Shown piece by piece: positions 57,901 to 64,000 of a stretch of 64,000 nt of DNA. Source of the DNA: Patiria miniata (lineage: Eukaryota; Echinodermata; Asteroidea; Valvatida; Asterinidae). Under the pieces are notes generated by a model. That model searched no databases. It had not been told where the DNA came from and was given only the letters and a program-made list of their open reading frames with translations. Position 1 is the first letter of the stretch. The number at the start of each line of letters is the position of its first letter. A program made the position numbers and the translations under genes. The DNA lies in NCBI RefSeq assembly GCF_015706575.1, contig NW_024037074.1:1364001-1428000 (forward strand), in the 5' to 3' direction.

Positions 57901-60900
57901 CAGGACCCAGTCAATTCAAATGCAGCGGAGCGCTGCTACAACGAACAACACTATACCACAGTATGCTACAGTAAACAATCCCTTATTGCTCCCAAATTTG
58001 TATGTACAATTAAAGAGGTTGTGGAATGCTCGCAGACATTTCCGTCATTTTTCGGGTATATGTAGCCCAAGGTGTGATGAAATAAAAACGACTATTGTGT
58101 CTGTCATGAAATGAGTACAAAAGGTACTTTTGAGAGCTGTTTTTCAGGTCCTGTTTCGACCCGAACGTGCAATTTGTGTAAAAGTCGTCATTGGGGCCAG
58201 CAAACCAAAAAAAATAAATCGTGACGTAATAAACAGGACTCCCGATGCAGCATAGTATAAACAGCTCTCAAAAGTACCTTTTGTACTCATTTCATGACAG
58301 ACACAATAGTCGTTTTTATTTCATCATACCTTAGGCTACATATACCCGAAAAATTACGGAAATGTCTTCGAGCATTCCACAACCTCTTTAAATGGAACAT
58401 TTCCAACCCAATAAATGCTAGAACAAATGAGTACTACACACAATAATCTTTTGTGAAACCTGTTGTGTTTGTAATTACTCATTATTAAGGGAACAAAATA
58501 ATAGATACTGTAAATGTTTGACATGCAAACACACTACAAGGAACGGGCATGTTTCATGGCAGTTTTAATTCTCTCTGCAAAATTCTATTAAATAACTGTT
58601 TGATCGTATTAACCCTACCAGAACTTAACCCATCAAACGCCAACGGCTTGTTTTGTTGGAATCTGTCAGGATGGGTGCAGTACCCATAAACAAACAGTCT
58701 AATACATTGGGTTGGCACACCTCAAGAATCAAAGTCAGAAATATGTGTGTGCAGTTTCCCATATGGTGTTGGAATTTGCCAGGATGGGTATGGTTCCTAT
58801 TAAATCATGCTAGGGAGTTAGGGTTAAGAGACAGGTGTACATGCAAGTATGAGTCTTTTAAAAGCAGCTTTCCAAAGTCAAACTCCCAATTAGTTTTGAG
58901 CACAATTAGCTGAAGCATGGAAACACTTTAAAAAAAAAATCTGAAATTGCCCGAACAACTGATTACAAACAGCCCAACTCATGTTTGGACTATAGCCCCG
59001 TATTAAAACCATCCAACTTTTACAAACCAACATCACGGGCAAACTTCACGTCGCTGCTTCTAAGCAAAAAAAATGTGCTCAGCATGAAAATGAGAACCAG
59101 TCAAAAACAATATATTCACCGGTAATCTGTTTTCCTAATCGGAAATATATTTATTTAAAACTAAGTTCTGTGTTTAGACCAATGGCAGCGCAGAGTGTTT
59201 TTGAGCCCCAGTATATAATGGCCAAAGCAATGTGCCATCTTTTGTGCAAATGCTTCATTGTTTATAGGAGCCAATGGTATGACGTCAAAGCACCACATGA
59301 CCATCCGGCTTCCCCATGATTGGCCACCATTGCAGTAGGCAAGCGTTTGGTTTAGCAACCATGTCCTGCATTGTAAACAAGAAACTAAAGCTTATTTATT
59401 TTCATGTAAAATATCTGCAAATTCTTTATCAAATTAATAAGGAGGGCAAGTCTTGTTCCCAGCGTTAACAGAAGGAACACACTTAACTGAAAAAAAATCT
59501 GTACTACTGTCTAAATCTTTGGGACACTACAACAGTGACTGTTGTATAAACTCCCAGGCCATGTACTTACCCTGACCGTGAGACTTCTACTGAACTTAAT
59601 GCACACATTCACTGCAACACATTTAAAGCTTTACATTGTAAACAATGGCCCCCATACGGTTGCAGACCAGTAAATAAACTGCCATAGACCCCAATGATAA
59701 ATGCCCCCACTTCAAAAATTCAGGAAAAATACAACTCCAAGATATTCGAGACACACATCAAATTAAAGCTAATTTTATCATCTTTCATTTTCTTTTCAAT
59801 TGTCGGGGGGTTAACTGATGACTTTTAGGAAAAATTTCCATCCGAAGATGATCACCCCTTAAAACGGTCCTGAAGCCCATCGCCATTTTGAAAAAAACGA
59901 CGCCTACACTCCATTGCAAAATAGAGCGCTTTTAGGGCTCCAATTTCATCCAAATTGCACAGAACTACAAGCTCATACAGTCCTGTGCACAGCTTCCACC
60001 CATATTTTTTTACAAACCCTCAAGTTCATGGCCCACAATGTGCTTAAATAACGAAAAATACGCAAATCGTGATTTGGCCAGCCTAGGCGATTTTGGACTG
60101 ATTTACTGGCCTGCAACCACACACAGAACTTGAACATACTGCCCCTCAATGGCTCATGCATGGACTTGCATGTAAATGTGACCAAAACAGAAATAAAAAT
60201 TTCATAGGCTTTCATCTGAAGTCAACAAATGTAAAGTAGGCTATCAGCTTCGATCCAAAAGTTGGGCCACCGGTATCAAATGATCGAAAAGAGCAATGCT
60301 CAGAGCGATTTTTGCCAAGGTATACACATCTAGAATTGGAAAATGTGTGATAGCTTTGTAGTTTGAGTGGTGGTGGTTTTTTTGATGTTATCACTTTTAA
60401 TCATTTTTTTTCCAAAATGGAAACAAGCATGTTTTGGTTGCCATTTTTTTTTTTTTAAGTGATAGCACCCAAAAAGCTGCCACCGCTGCAATGCTATCAC
60501 AGGGGTGCATACCTTGCCAAAAATCACAATGACTATTATACCCCTCATTTGATAACGACCAAACCCCCAGGCTGATGGCCTAAAGGAACGAAACCTTCAG
60601 ACTTAGAATGCTGCGCATGCCTTGTGACCGACTTGGGAGACAAGCCGCTGGCCACAGCCATTATGTACCACCTTGATAATGTTGTGTATACTTGCCTGTA
60701 AGTTTTCACCAGCTAGGGCTTCGGCCTTGGCCTTGGCCTCAGCTCTTGCATCCAGAAGCTGCACTCGGGACAGGTTCTGGGTTAGTTAAAGGAAGACGGT
60801 ACCATGGGAAAACATGATACAAGACAACACGAAAGGACGTGGAAAATGGACCGTGAATTGGAGGACAAAAGGGTTGGCAAAGAAGGAAAGATGTTTATAT

Positions 60901-61769
60901 GTTAGTCACAGAGAATCAAACGATAAGATTGTCAAAATAACAAAAGAAGGAGGCATGACAGAAAGGGGGTATAAGCACAAGCAAGACTTGTAAGACAGGA
61001 GTCGTGATGACAAGATATTTTTGAGGAAGTTTTCCAAGGAAGTTGGAGTTACAAATAACAGAGAAAGAGAACAGCACAGCAGCACATGTTAACGAATGTT
61101 ACATGAAGAAATAGGATAATAAGTGGCGTATCAAACAAGTACTGGCAGTCACATCCAAATTCACTTAAAAAACACTCGGCTTGACGGAACAGATTTCTTT
61201 AAAGTTCACGACTTGAAGTACTTGAAACGCTCATAAAAAAATGATATGAAAGTCTGGTTAAACAAAAATTCATTTCACAAACGAGACCATAAAGAATTGA
61301 AGGCTAATCAATGGACAAAATTGGAGGATTCAGGACTGTTAGGGTTAGCAGTACCCCTTTACAGAAACAGGATGATGCACAGATGCAGTCAGAATCATCA
61401 ATGTCAAGTTGAACTGGACACCGGCAATCCTCTATATGTAGGGTTTAGAAAATCTTAAAGCTAAAAGAGTGGGGATTTTTGTTTGTTTAACCTTCATCTA
61501 GCTAAGCTAACCCCTCCAGATAACGCTCACCTTTTTGTTACTGTTCTTCATACTGAGTGACGGTTTCAGCTTGACAGGTTCGGCAGTTTCCGGCGTTCCC
61601 ACCGGCGTTTCCTTCTCCGCTGGCGGTGCCGGTGTCGGCGGCTTTGTGACAGTGTCCACCGGGGCCTTGGCTGCTTCCCCAGCCACGTTTTCTAAGTCCC
61701 CCGTTGAGCCGATCTTGTTGGTACCCGGCAGAACCTTGAGCTCTGGGTGTGCGTCCACAGGCTGCTGAC
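36907..61769 (-). CDS. Phospholipase C-beta, PLCB4/NORPA type, 3' part (18 exons)
   Basis: PLC-beta hydrolyses PI(4,5)P2 at the plasma membrane to IP3 and diacylglycerol when activated by Galpha-q. The window holds 735 codons in 18 exons, all in phase: proline-rich X-Y linker, Y half of the catalytic barrel ([27 protein letters not shown]), C2 domain ([20 protein letters not shown]), Galpha-q-binding helices ([19 protein letters not shown]) and the long coiled-coil C-terminal domain. The tail includes [20 protein letters not shown] and MEERKR, which match PLCB4 better than PLCB1-3. PH, EF-hand and X-box exons lie beyond the right edge. Oddities are one GC-AG intron, an L2-like LINE in an intron and a hAT element at a splice donor. 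A photoreceptor role is known for fly NORPA; whether it holds here cannot be seen. Confidence 0.95.
37727..37922 (-). mobile_element. Inverted-repeat element carrying a tRNA-like core
   Basis: Ends TAAACACTGTATACTCCGTG and CACTGAGTATACAGTGTTTA are inverted. Between them, on the - strand, GGTCGAGTGGCAAGACGTC and GTGGGTTCCAGTCCCATC resemble box A and box B of a tRNA-Leu/Ser. It lies in the last intron of the PLC-beta gene. Confidence 0.6.
38013..38099 (-). CDS. PLC-beta exon: coiled-coil tail
   Basis: Acceptor TTGTTTCAG, donor GTATGT. Twenty-nine codons: [20 protein letters not shown] and DLLIRANEE. In PLCB4 this block is followed by a short variable end. Confidence 0.9.
39436..39493 (-). CDS. 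PLC-beta exon: coiled-coil tail, 58 bp
   Basis: Acceptor TCATTGCAG, donor GTAAGT. Encodes [19 protein letters not shown], in phase with both neighbours. Confidence 0.92.
39667..39889. mobile_element. MITE, relative of the 12745-12902 element
   Basis: The right end GGAAATGACGTCATTTGAACGAGACC matches, in inverse, GGTCTCGTTCAAATGACGTC at 12745. GATGCACGTGGATGGTCT and CGAAATACGACGAAG also recur. Intronic in PLC-beta. Confidence 0.65.
40944..41045 (-). CDS. PLC-beta exon: coiled-coil tail
   Basis: Acceptor TTTCAACAG, donor GTAGGA. Encodes [20 protein letters not shown] and [13 protein letters not shown], the most PLCB4-like block of the tail. Confidence 0.94.
41572..42102. mobile_element. MITE family A, copy 2
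   Basis: Begins TTAAAGGGAATATACAACAT and ends CATTCCCTTTAA. It is in the opposite orientation to the copies at 23547 and 51197. A perfect internal palindrome CGGTGGTCGGCCGACCACCG lies at about 41740. Confidence 0.8.
42207..42382 (-). CDS. PLC-beta exon: coiled-coil tail
   Basis: Acceptor CCCACTCAG, donor GTGAGA. Encodes [20 protein letters not shown], then [20 protein letters not shown]. Charged heptad-like helices, as in the distal C-terminal domain that binds membranes and Galpha-q. Confidence 0.93.
42665..42740 (-). CDS. PLC-beta exon: coiled-coil tail
   Basis: Acceptor TTCCGTAG, donor GTAAGT. Encodes [20 protein letters not shown] and VHKIR, 25 codons after one shared base. Confidence 0.88.
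42880..43100 (+). mobile_element. Possible tRNA-derived SINE fragment
   Basis: GAGTTCGAGTCCTACC at about 42935 resembles a box B, followed by TTGGGCAAGGCACTTTGTCA, a motif shared with the SINEs at 52.6 and 63.8 kb. The head is not clearly defined. Confidence 0.45.
43135..43250 (-). CDS. PLC-beta exon: coiled-coil tail
   Basis: Acceptor TCCTGCAG, donor GTGAGC. Encodes [20 protein letters not shown] and [11 protein letters not shown]; the KKKG-SNC junction with the next exon matches PLCB4. Confidence 0.93.
43656..44283. mobile_element. hAT-like element built of GACTC/GAGTC repeats, at a splice donor
   Basis: Ends CAGAGGTGTAATGACTC and, in inverse, CAGAGTTGTAACCAGTC. The flanking octamers CCCTCACC (43648-43655) and CCCTGACC (44284-44291) match at 7 of 8 positions. 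Two clusters of ACTCGACTCGAGTC-type repeats (about 43672-43820 and 44115-44262) surround an AT-rich centre. The right octamer contains the donor of the PLC-beta exon 44291-44400. Confidence 0.82.
44291..44400 (-). CDS. PLC-beta exon: start of the coiled-coil tail
   Basis: Acceptor TCTCGTAG, donor G/GTCAGG. Encodes [20 protein letters not shown] and ESLQRKHSK. Its donor lies inside the target duplication of the hAT element at 43656-44283. Confidence 0.9.
44524..44668. mobile_element. Palindromic element
   Basis: GAGTGGCTCAAAGTGGAATG with TAATCTGGACTTTT forms the left arm; AAAAGTCCAGATTTTA and TTTAAAGCCACTTAATA form the right arm. About 145 bp, intronic. Confidence 0.65.
45000..47650 (-). mobile_element. 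L2/CR1-group non-LTR retrotransposon, 5'-truncated
   Basis: The element is inserted in a PLC-beta intron in the sense direction. It contains the coding region described at 45258-47651 and about 250 bp of 3' UTR. It ends in a short (GAAT)n tail at about 45003-45023 (+ strand ATTCATTCATTC). A TGAA-type microsatellite tail is typical of L2 elements. The 5' end is lost within the endonuclease domain. Confidence 0.88.
45258..47651 (-). CDS. LINE ORF2: endonuclease (partial) and reverse transcriptase
   Basis: Open frame of 797 codons without internal stops. The N-terminal part is the C-terminal half of an APE-type endonuclease ([20 protein letters not shown]). The reverse transcriptase follows with [49 protein letters not shown] and the catalytic [10 protein letters not shown] (YVDD in place of the common FADD). 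The C-terminal region ([27 protein letters not shown]) is the usual tail of CR1/L2/Jockey-group elements; no RNase H is seen. The first codons are not a natural start, because about 100 N-terminal residues are missing. The lack of stops points to a fairly young insertion. Confidence 0.92.
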   Translation of the reverse strand: MSFDWWNSRYRLPRSVSCIFCAVVYFPHLDSEVEEVMTDHILSTMDHLSVSNPQAGFVILGDFNQLNINPLIADQHFQQVVDQPTRGNSILDKIITNMSDKYAIPQITSPVGMSDHNTVLWTPVYNPRIKNASKLCSRRPMPESARRSFGMWISNYDWAQELDHTNIDTKYEKFIETLNTKIDLYFPVKRVKIHTTDKPWMTPQIKRLIKARQVAFHCNDMVSWRRLRTKIIAGIAVAKKQYYATRVAKLKQSKPSAWFHRIRMLTGNDKDHPSVYIPGVDPDNAFMIASTINEHFVSVASDMDCVDLSRLPAYLPSSQPCPYLYPWDVYKSLQTIKLSTAGGPDNITARFINHFAIELATPLTHILNKSFQQGRVPEDWKRAIVIPIPKSSPPSVDKLRPISLTNHFAKVAEGFIAKWLLEDIGPRLDPAQFGNRKHFSTNHYLINMLHLLYRNADKSRSVATVTTTDFSKAFDRINHTIVLNKLIHLEVRPSIIPWIADFLTAREQCVRYHSICSSWLTLNAGVPQGTKLGPILFLVMINDVRLEGDNLVVFKYVDDLSIVECRPSSQNSCLQDAIDGLTNWSMQNSMKLNPSKCFQMNIDFSRNSPVMPVISVDDYELCITSHIKVLGVTIQSDLKWDKNVDSIVKRANGKIHMLRVLKSYGLPHSDLITLYKSFIRPLVEYAAPVWNGALTQHQVTRLEKVQKRALKIILGVEYLSYTQALSHFSLDSLANRRNQISLSFFNKTLKHTDLFREFFPPQHTRMLRNKPSIPEIRCRTKRYYTSALPTLIRLHNQ
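47697..47817 (-). CDS. PLC-beta exon: proximal C-terminal linker
   Basis: Acceptor ATACCAG, donor GTAAGA. Encodes [20 protein letters not shown], then a Ser/Thr/Pro-rich stretch. GIE-xDI-x-VP matches PLCB4. The following intron contains an L2-like LINE that begins about 50 bases after the donor. Confidence 0.9.
48080..48473 (-). mobile_element. SINE-like copy 2 inside a larger inverted-repeat element
   Basis: CAGTATCACAACTCCAGTGG and ACCACTTATGATTATTTA at 48079-48124 recur inverted at 48424-48473. The interior (about 48125-48425), read on the - strand, matches 11900-12205. So either the SINE-like part inserted into a MITE, or copy 1 has lost its ends. Confidence 0.7.
48509..48818 (-). mobile_element. 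MITE family B, copy 2
   Basis: Same 310-bp element as 27852-28161 in reverse, with ends GGCCAAGTTCGGGCAAGGAC and CTTGCGCGAACTTGGCC. The internal block TTCTGGATCCTGGCTCTCTG is shared. The flanking trinucleotides do not match here. Confidence 0.87.
48839..48919. repeat. Short hairpin repeat
   Basis: CCAGTGGTCTCCCCAAC is inverted at GTTGGGGGAGACCACTGG. Part of the loop (AAATACCCCCTCAACGG) is similar to 42860-42880. Confidence 0.55.
49310..49672. mobile_element. MITE family C, copy 1
   Basis: Ends AAGTCTCCGGTTTCTGGTAT and ATACCAGAAACCGGAGACTT are perfect inverted repeats. The interior matches 55712-56060, for example CCGCCAAACTCACTGGTTTG and TAAGCTTTATGTGGCCTCTC. In a PLC-beta intron. Confidence 0.85.
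49749..49887. mobile_element. Relative of the 33173-33318 hAT-like element
   Basis: Ends CAGACATGCAAC and GTTGCATGCCTG; shares GGAAATCAGCTGATGCGAGG with the reverse of the first copy. No clear target duplication. Confidence 0.65.
50143..50231 (-). CDS. PLC-beta exon: Galpha-q-binding helix-turn-helix
   Basis: Acceptor GTTCTCTAG, donor GTTGGT. Encodes [20 protein letters not shown] and QMQSMGIEE. The equivalent region after C2 in PLC-beta3 is the main Galpha-q contact and helps autoinhibition. Confidence 0.94.
50380..50805 (-). mobile_element. tRNA-derived SINE with (ATT)n tail, full length
   Basis: On the - strand the head near 50800 has box A (TGGTCCAATGGTTAC) and box B (GAGTTCGAATCC). Then come a conserved body (GTAAAACCATAGGTCCC, AACCCAGTAACACTTATC) and the segment GCGCTATATAAGACTCCG, ending in (TTA)n at 50385-50401. 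Body sequences are shared with 52540-52790 and 63640-63890. Confidence 0.75.
50909..51113 (-). CDS. PLC-beta exon: second half of C2
   Basis: Acceptor CTTGTGTAG, donor GTGAGT. Encodes [20 protein letters not shown], then [20 protein letters not shown]. Ends after TYVPDGLG with one base of an Asp codon. Confidence 0.97.
51197..51723. mobile_element. MITE family A, copy 3
   Basis: Begins TTAAAGGGAATGTACAACAT and ends ATCTTCCCTTTAA. Shares GTAGTCTGGTTCCCTGAC and CAGGATGCTTTAGACTGTC with copy 1 in the same order. Confidence 0.8.
52291..52455 (-). CDS. PLC-beta exon: C2 domain
   Basis: Fifty-five codons; acceptor ATTTTTCAG, donor GTGAGT. Encodes [20 protein letters not shown], then [16 protein letters not shown] and [17 protein letters not shown], nearly identical to the vertebrate sequence. 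Confidence 0.97.
52540..52790 (+). mobile_element. tRNA-derived SINE (head and body)
   Basis: TGGCCTAGCGGTTAAGAGCA (box A, tRNA-Leu/Ser-like) at about 52546 and GGGTTCCAGCCCGGG (box B) are followed by CCCTTAAGCAAGGCACTTAA, GGGACGTAAAGCTGTAGGTC and ACGTAACAGAACCCAGTAAC. The reverse of the same order is at 63640-63890. No complete cloverleaf, so not a tRNA gene. Confidence 0.8.
52860..53370. repeat. 11-bp minisatellite GGACTTGTGAT in an ACAAGTC-family element
   Basis: From about 52996 to 53362 the unit TGATGGACTTG repeats more than 30 times with a few variants (GGACATG, GGGCTTG). Just upstream, 52865-52985 matches the repeats at 27565 and 17985. Eleven is not a multiple of three, so all three frames stay open and give an 11-residue repeat; this produces a long spurious frame on the - strand. 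Intron between two C2 exons of PLC-beta. Confidence 0.92.
53489..53591 (-). CDS. PLC-beta exon: end of Y, start of C2
   Basis: Acceptor TTTTGCAG, donor GTAAGC. Encodes [20 protein letters not shown] and [14 protein letters not shown]. Confidence 0.97.
54143..54319 (-). CDS. PLC-beta exon: Y box core
   Basis: Acceptor TTCCTCCAG, donor GTGAGT. Encodes [20 protein letters not shown] and [20 protein letters not shown], the most conserved block of the Y half, with the Arg that contacts the inositol phosphates. Confidence 0.97.
54765..55225. repeat. Degenerate minisatellite GCCAGCCAGCTAACCAGTTT
   Basis: (AGCC)n blocks alternate with TAACCAGTTTGCAAG in units of about 35-45 bp over 460 bp. Intronic in PLC-beta; the Trp/Leu/Ala-rich frames over it are repeat artefacts. 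Confidence 0.9.
55442..55526 (-). CDS. PLC-beta exon: Y box
   Basis: Acceptor CATTTCAG, donor GTATCC. Encodes [20 protein letters not shown]. The SSFNE motif belongs to the PIP2-binding face of the catalytic barrel. Confidence 0.95.
55712..56065. mobile_element. MITE family C, copy 2
   Basis: TTCCGGTTTCTGGTCTGCGC at the left and ATACCAGAAACCGGAGACTT at the right. Body about 90% identical to 49310-49672, with a longer A run. Intron between exons 55442 and 56591. Confidence 0.82.
56242..56412. mobile_element. MITE family D, copy 1
   Basis: AAGGCCGGTTCATACACGAT at the start, TTTTGCAGTGAATGCTTCGT and ATTCGCATCGCATTCACATT inside; the right end is decayed. The related copy is at 62608-62787. Confidence 0.7.
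56591..56738 (-). CDS. PLC-beta exon: start of the Y box
   Basis: Acceptor TGTCCTGCAG, donor GTATTT. Encodes [20 protein letters not shown] and [13 protein letters not shown], a hallmark of PLC-beta just before and into the Y half-barrel. Confidence 0.96.
57000..57960. other. Intron of PLC-beta, no further feature
   Basis: I find no exon, RNA gene or clear transposon boundaries here. CpG-containing, GC-richer DNA at about 57580-57780 shows no coding evidence. Confidence 0.4.
58010..58395. mobile_element. Large fold-back element, arms about 130 bp
   Basis: AAAGAGGTTGTGGAATGCTC, ATGAAATAAAAACGACTATT and AAGGTACTTTTGAGAGCTGT in the left arm are all found inverted, in reverse order, between 58264 and 58395. 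The loop of about 120 bp has no coding sequence. Confidence 0.82.
58400..59657. other. Intron of PLC-beta, nothing recognised
   Basis: AT-rich DNA. No exon, RNA gene or repeat with clear ends. Confidence 0.4.
59658..60118. mobile_element. MITE, copy 2 of the 17347-17813 element
   Basis: Ends GGTTGCAGACCAGTAAATAA and ATTTACTGGCCTGCAACC. Colinear with the first copy, including GAAGATGATCACCCC and CACGGCTTCCACCC-like blocks. Confidence 0.82.
60696..60776 (-). CDS. PLC-beta exon: linker helix, GC donor
   Basis: Twenty-seven codons ([27 protein letters not shown]), joined in phase to [12 protein letters not shown]. The acceptor is CTAACCCAG. The donor is CAG/GCAAGT, a non-canonical GC 5' splice site with an otherwise perfect consensus. 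No in-phase GT donor exists nearby. Confidence 0.83.
61531..61769 (-). CDS. PLC-beta exon: X-Y linker
   Basis: Acceptor TTTTTCCAG, donor GTGAGC. Seventy-nine codons, rich in Pro, Lys, Glu and Thr ([35 protein letters not shown]), typical of the poorly conserved autoinhibitory linker between the X and Y boxes. It begins with two bases of a split codon, so an upstream exon exists outside the window. Confidence 0.85.
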
Positions 61770-62607
61770 CTGGAAAAAGGGGGTAAAGAAGGGCGCCACC
61801 ATGAGTCGATGCGCGGCAGTCACAGTGCGCACCGGCAGAAATCGTGATATAGCACCCGCCAACTTGGACCAAATGCTTGAACCGCTGTGGGCTTGATACA
61901 GACTACTCTCGCGTCACACATTTGCTCTAGAAACTCAACATTTCTAAAAAAAAAAATGTGTGTTGTTTTGTTTGTGGACTCGACATGCATGACATGAGCG
62001 ACATGCATGACATGAGCAACATGCAGACAGAGGATGGTACACAGTCACAAATGAATGCAGGAGGTCATGAATGCTACCAATGTCGCTATGTGGAAATCCT
62101 ACAAAATGGCACCGTTTTACAATCTCTATTTTGAGACTAACCCCCGAAATTCACAATGTTGCTCATCCGAAAAGTGTTTGAATACTCCCAAAAAATTCCA
62201 CTTTGATATTTGAATTTCCCACAGCAAAATAAGAAACTGTCTACACATGAGAACAAAATCTCAATCAGTTTCTTCACATGGACTTTGTTTTTGCTGTGTA
62301 ACATTTTAAAAAAAGTCTTCCGAAAGCCAGTGTGCATGATTAAAAAGAATCCATCGGGATTGGCTGGCATTTCTGCTAATTCTCTTCAGGCTGCGTTCAA
62401 GTTACATTGGCTGTGACAGACAGTAGCCCACGCATCTATGGCAAGCGGATTTGGCTGCTACCATAGGCGCATGCATAATTGCTGGCCGCAGCCACTTAAT
62501 TTAGACGCAGCCTTATCACAGCATCTATACAGAAATGACTTCCATGTCAATTCCACAATTCCATCTTTCCTAGGCCATACAGCTACGGAAAGACTTCAAA
62601 CACTCTT
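61770..62607. other. Upstream PLC-beta intron, no exon found
   Basis: A short repeated CGACATGCATGACATGAG lies at about 61980-62020. No X-box exon is recognisable on the - strand, so the preceding exon is beyond 64000. Confidence 0.5.
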
Positions 62608-62787
62608 TAAGGCCGGTTTATACTTGGCGCAAAAAAAACCCGAATGCGATCGCAAATGTGTGACATCACAGCATGTATTTGCAAAAGTGGAATGCATCTC
62701 GACTTGCGAATTTTGCAGTGACGGTTTAATGACGTCCAAATCGATTCGCATTCGGGTTCGCATATGAAATATGAACCGGCCTGAAGG
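62608..62787. mobile_element. MITE family D, copy 2
   Basis: AAGGCCGGTTTATACTTGGC and its imperfect inverse ATATGAACCGGCCTGAAG form the ends. GAATGCGATCGCAAATGTGT and its partner GATTCGCATTCGGGTTCGCA pair inside. Same family as 56242-56412. Confidence 0.78.
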
Positions 62788-63635
62788 TGCTACATGTGTG
62801 TACTCATCTACAGACTAATTAATGTTCTCTCACACAGCAGTGATTATCATGTGACAAAGTGAGTGCTGTTGACGAATGAGTGCAACTATGTGTCTGTGTA
62901 TTCACTCTATGTGATCGTAAGTGATTGTAACTACAGCAATAGCAGTGTGTATAGGCTACAGAACAATTCAAGCCAAGCCATCGGTGACAGGCAAAGAGGT
63001 GATCATGAACTACAGTGCAAAAAAAAATGGGAAAAAAAGAAGAAAATAAAATAACATAAATATTCGTCTCTCCTGATGAAGTGAAGTTAGGTTTCTGCAG
63101 TGTGATGGCCTAGGAGTCTACATGTCTACAACTTACAAGTCAAGCTCAGGTTTGCAAACGGATCTTGTACTTGACACCCCTTCTTGGATGAAGGGGGTTA
63201 TAAAAACAGCTTTTCTTAACCCAAGAACTGCAACTTCTCACAAATTGGAGCATTGCTTGAGATTAAGTAAGTCCTGTTTTTATCTCGTTGAAGGAAACAC
63301 AACAGATGCACTGCTTGAAGACCAAACAATTAATCTTGATGAACATTTTCGATCTCCGTATTCAAGACAGTACATTCTGTGTAGCGAACTCGGAAAAAAT
63401 TGGAAATCATGGCAGCTACGCAAGCAGATACCAGAAAGTGATGAATTGGCAATAGCCGAAGAATCGATTTAAGCCTTTAGCGCACGAAACCTCCTAAGCA
63501 TTCTATGGTATTATTCATTCATCAGTGAATAAACACAATGTAACACAATGTAATACAGGCCTGTGCTAATGTTTCTGTTAGCTTCTGTACAAACGCCTGG
63601 TGTGGCTATCGCGTACAGCCTCATACTGTATGTAT
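62788..63635. other. Intron, no supported gene
   Basis: An open frame on the + strand at 63122-63472 (116 codons) has no recognisable domain and no splice or promoter support, so it is not called as a gene. Confidence 0.4.
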
Positions 63636-63639
63636 GAGG

Positions 63640-63890
63640 ATAACTGCCAGAAACACTGGGGCGAACCCCTTCTCTTAGCAATAAGTGTTTGCTGGGTTCT
63701 TTTACGTGCGTTGTACAACACACGGGACCTACAGCTTTACGTCCCATCCGAAGGACGAGTCAATAATGGCCGAGTGCCTTGCTCAAGGGCACAAGTGTCC
63801 TGGCCTGGGCTTGAACCCATGCCACTGTTGCCTCTGAAACATCAGAGCATGAGTCCAGTGTTCTTAACCGCTAGGCCATCTCACCCCACT
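63640..63890 (-). mobile_element. tRNA-derived SINE, reverse orientation
   Basis: On the - strand, TGGCCTAGCGGTTAAGAACA (box A) near 63875 and GGGTTCAAGCCCAGGC (box B) are followed by CCCTTGAGCAAGGCACTCGG and GGGACGTAAAGCTGTAGGTC. Same family as 52540-52790. Confidence 0.8.
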
Positions 63891-64000
63891 AATGGGTTAG
63901 AATACCGTGTGTCTAGTAGATGCGGTTTCAGTGACTGGGCAAAAGGATTGGGGATTGTAGGATTAGGGAGCGCTGAGCACAGCTGGGACCTTAATGAGAG

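Noticed and set aside
63122..63472. A 116-codon + strand frame inside the PLC-beta upstream intron
   Set aside because: No recognisable domain, no promoter or splice context, and composition like the surrounding intron.
1..64000. CRISPR arrays, operons, prophage or bacterial defence systems
   Set aside because: Spliced animal genes, MITEs and SINEs throughout show a eukaryotic nuclear genome; the direct repeats seen are satellites or minisatellites without spacers.

Overview
This is a gene-sparse stretch of animal nuclear DNA. Three genes can be read from splice sites and protein similarity. They are an intronless class-A G-protein-coupled receptor (+ strand, 7646-8797), a complete 17-exon gene of the glutamate carboxypeptidase II (FOLH1/NAALADase) type (+ strand, 11121-30500), and the 3' two thirds of a phospholipase C-beta of the PLCB4/NORPA type (- strand, 61769 down to about 36907). 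The introns are small to medium, spliced genes sit in a sea of short inverted-repeat transposons, tRNA-derived SINEs and an L2-like LINE, and the encoded proteins align closely with vertebrate ones. Together this suggests a marine invertebrate deuterostome. An echinoderm is my best guess, but nothing here proves it.

Layout. 1-2560: right-hand part of a satellite array with a period of about 195 bp. 2.6-7.6 kb: dispersed repeats rich in TGACGTCA palindromes, fold-back elements and one orphan exon-like segment. 7.6-8.8 kb: the GPCR. 8.8-11.1 kb: no gene. 11.1-30.5 kb: the carboxypeptidase gene. Its exon order, phases and summed length (753 codons) match the human family member, except for one 8-bp duplication in exon 10 that breaks the frame. 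30.5-36.9 kb: AT-rich gap between two convergent genes. 36.9-61.8 kb: PLC-beta, covering the X-Y linker, Y box, C2 domain, Galpha-q-binding helices and long C-terminal coiled coil. The PH, EF-hand and X-box exons lie beyond the right edge. 61.8-64 kb: upstream intron with MITE and SINE copies.

The most interesting feature is in the carboxypeptidase gene. Exon 13 is present three times in tandem (25086-25176, 25272-25362, 25455-25548), each copy with its own splice sites and separated by introns of only 92-95 bp. Splice phases mean that exactly one copy can be used per mRNA; any pair, or none, brings in a stop. The copies differ mainly in the segment that in human GCPII carries the arginine patch of the S1 substrate pocket. 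This looks like a mutually exclusive exon cassette that could retune substrate preference.

A second theme is transposons landing on splice donors. A hAT-type element inserted at the donor of one PLC-beta exon so that its 8-bp target duplication contains the splice site, and a MITE lies four bases inside an intron of the carboxypeptidase gene. The receptor and PLC-beta could belong to the same class of signalling pathway (Gq), but nothing in the sequence links them functionally.
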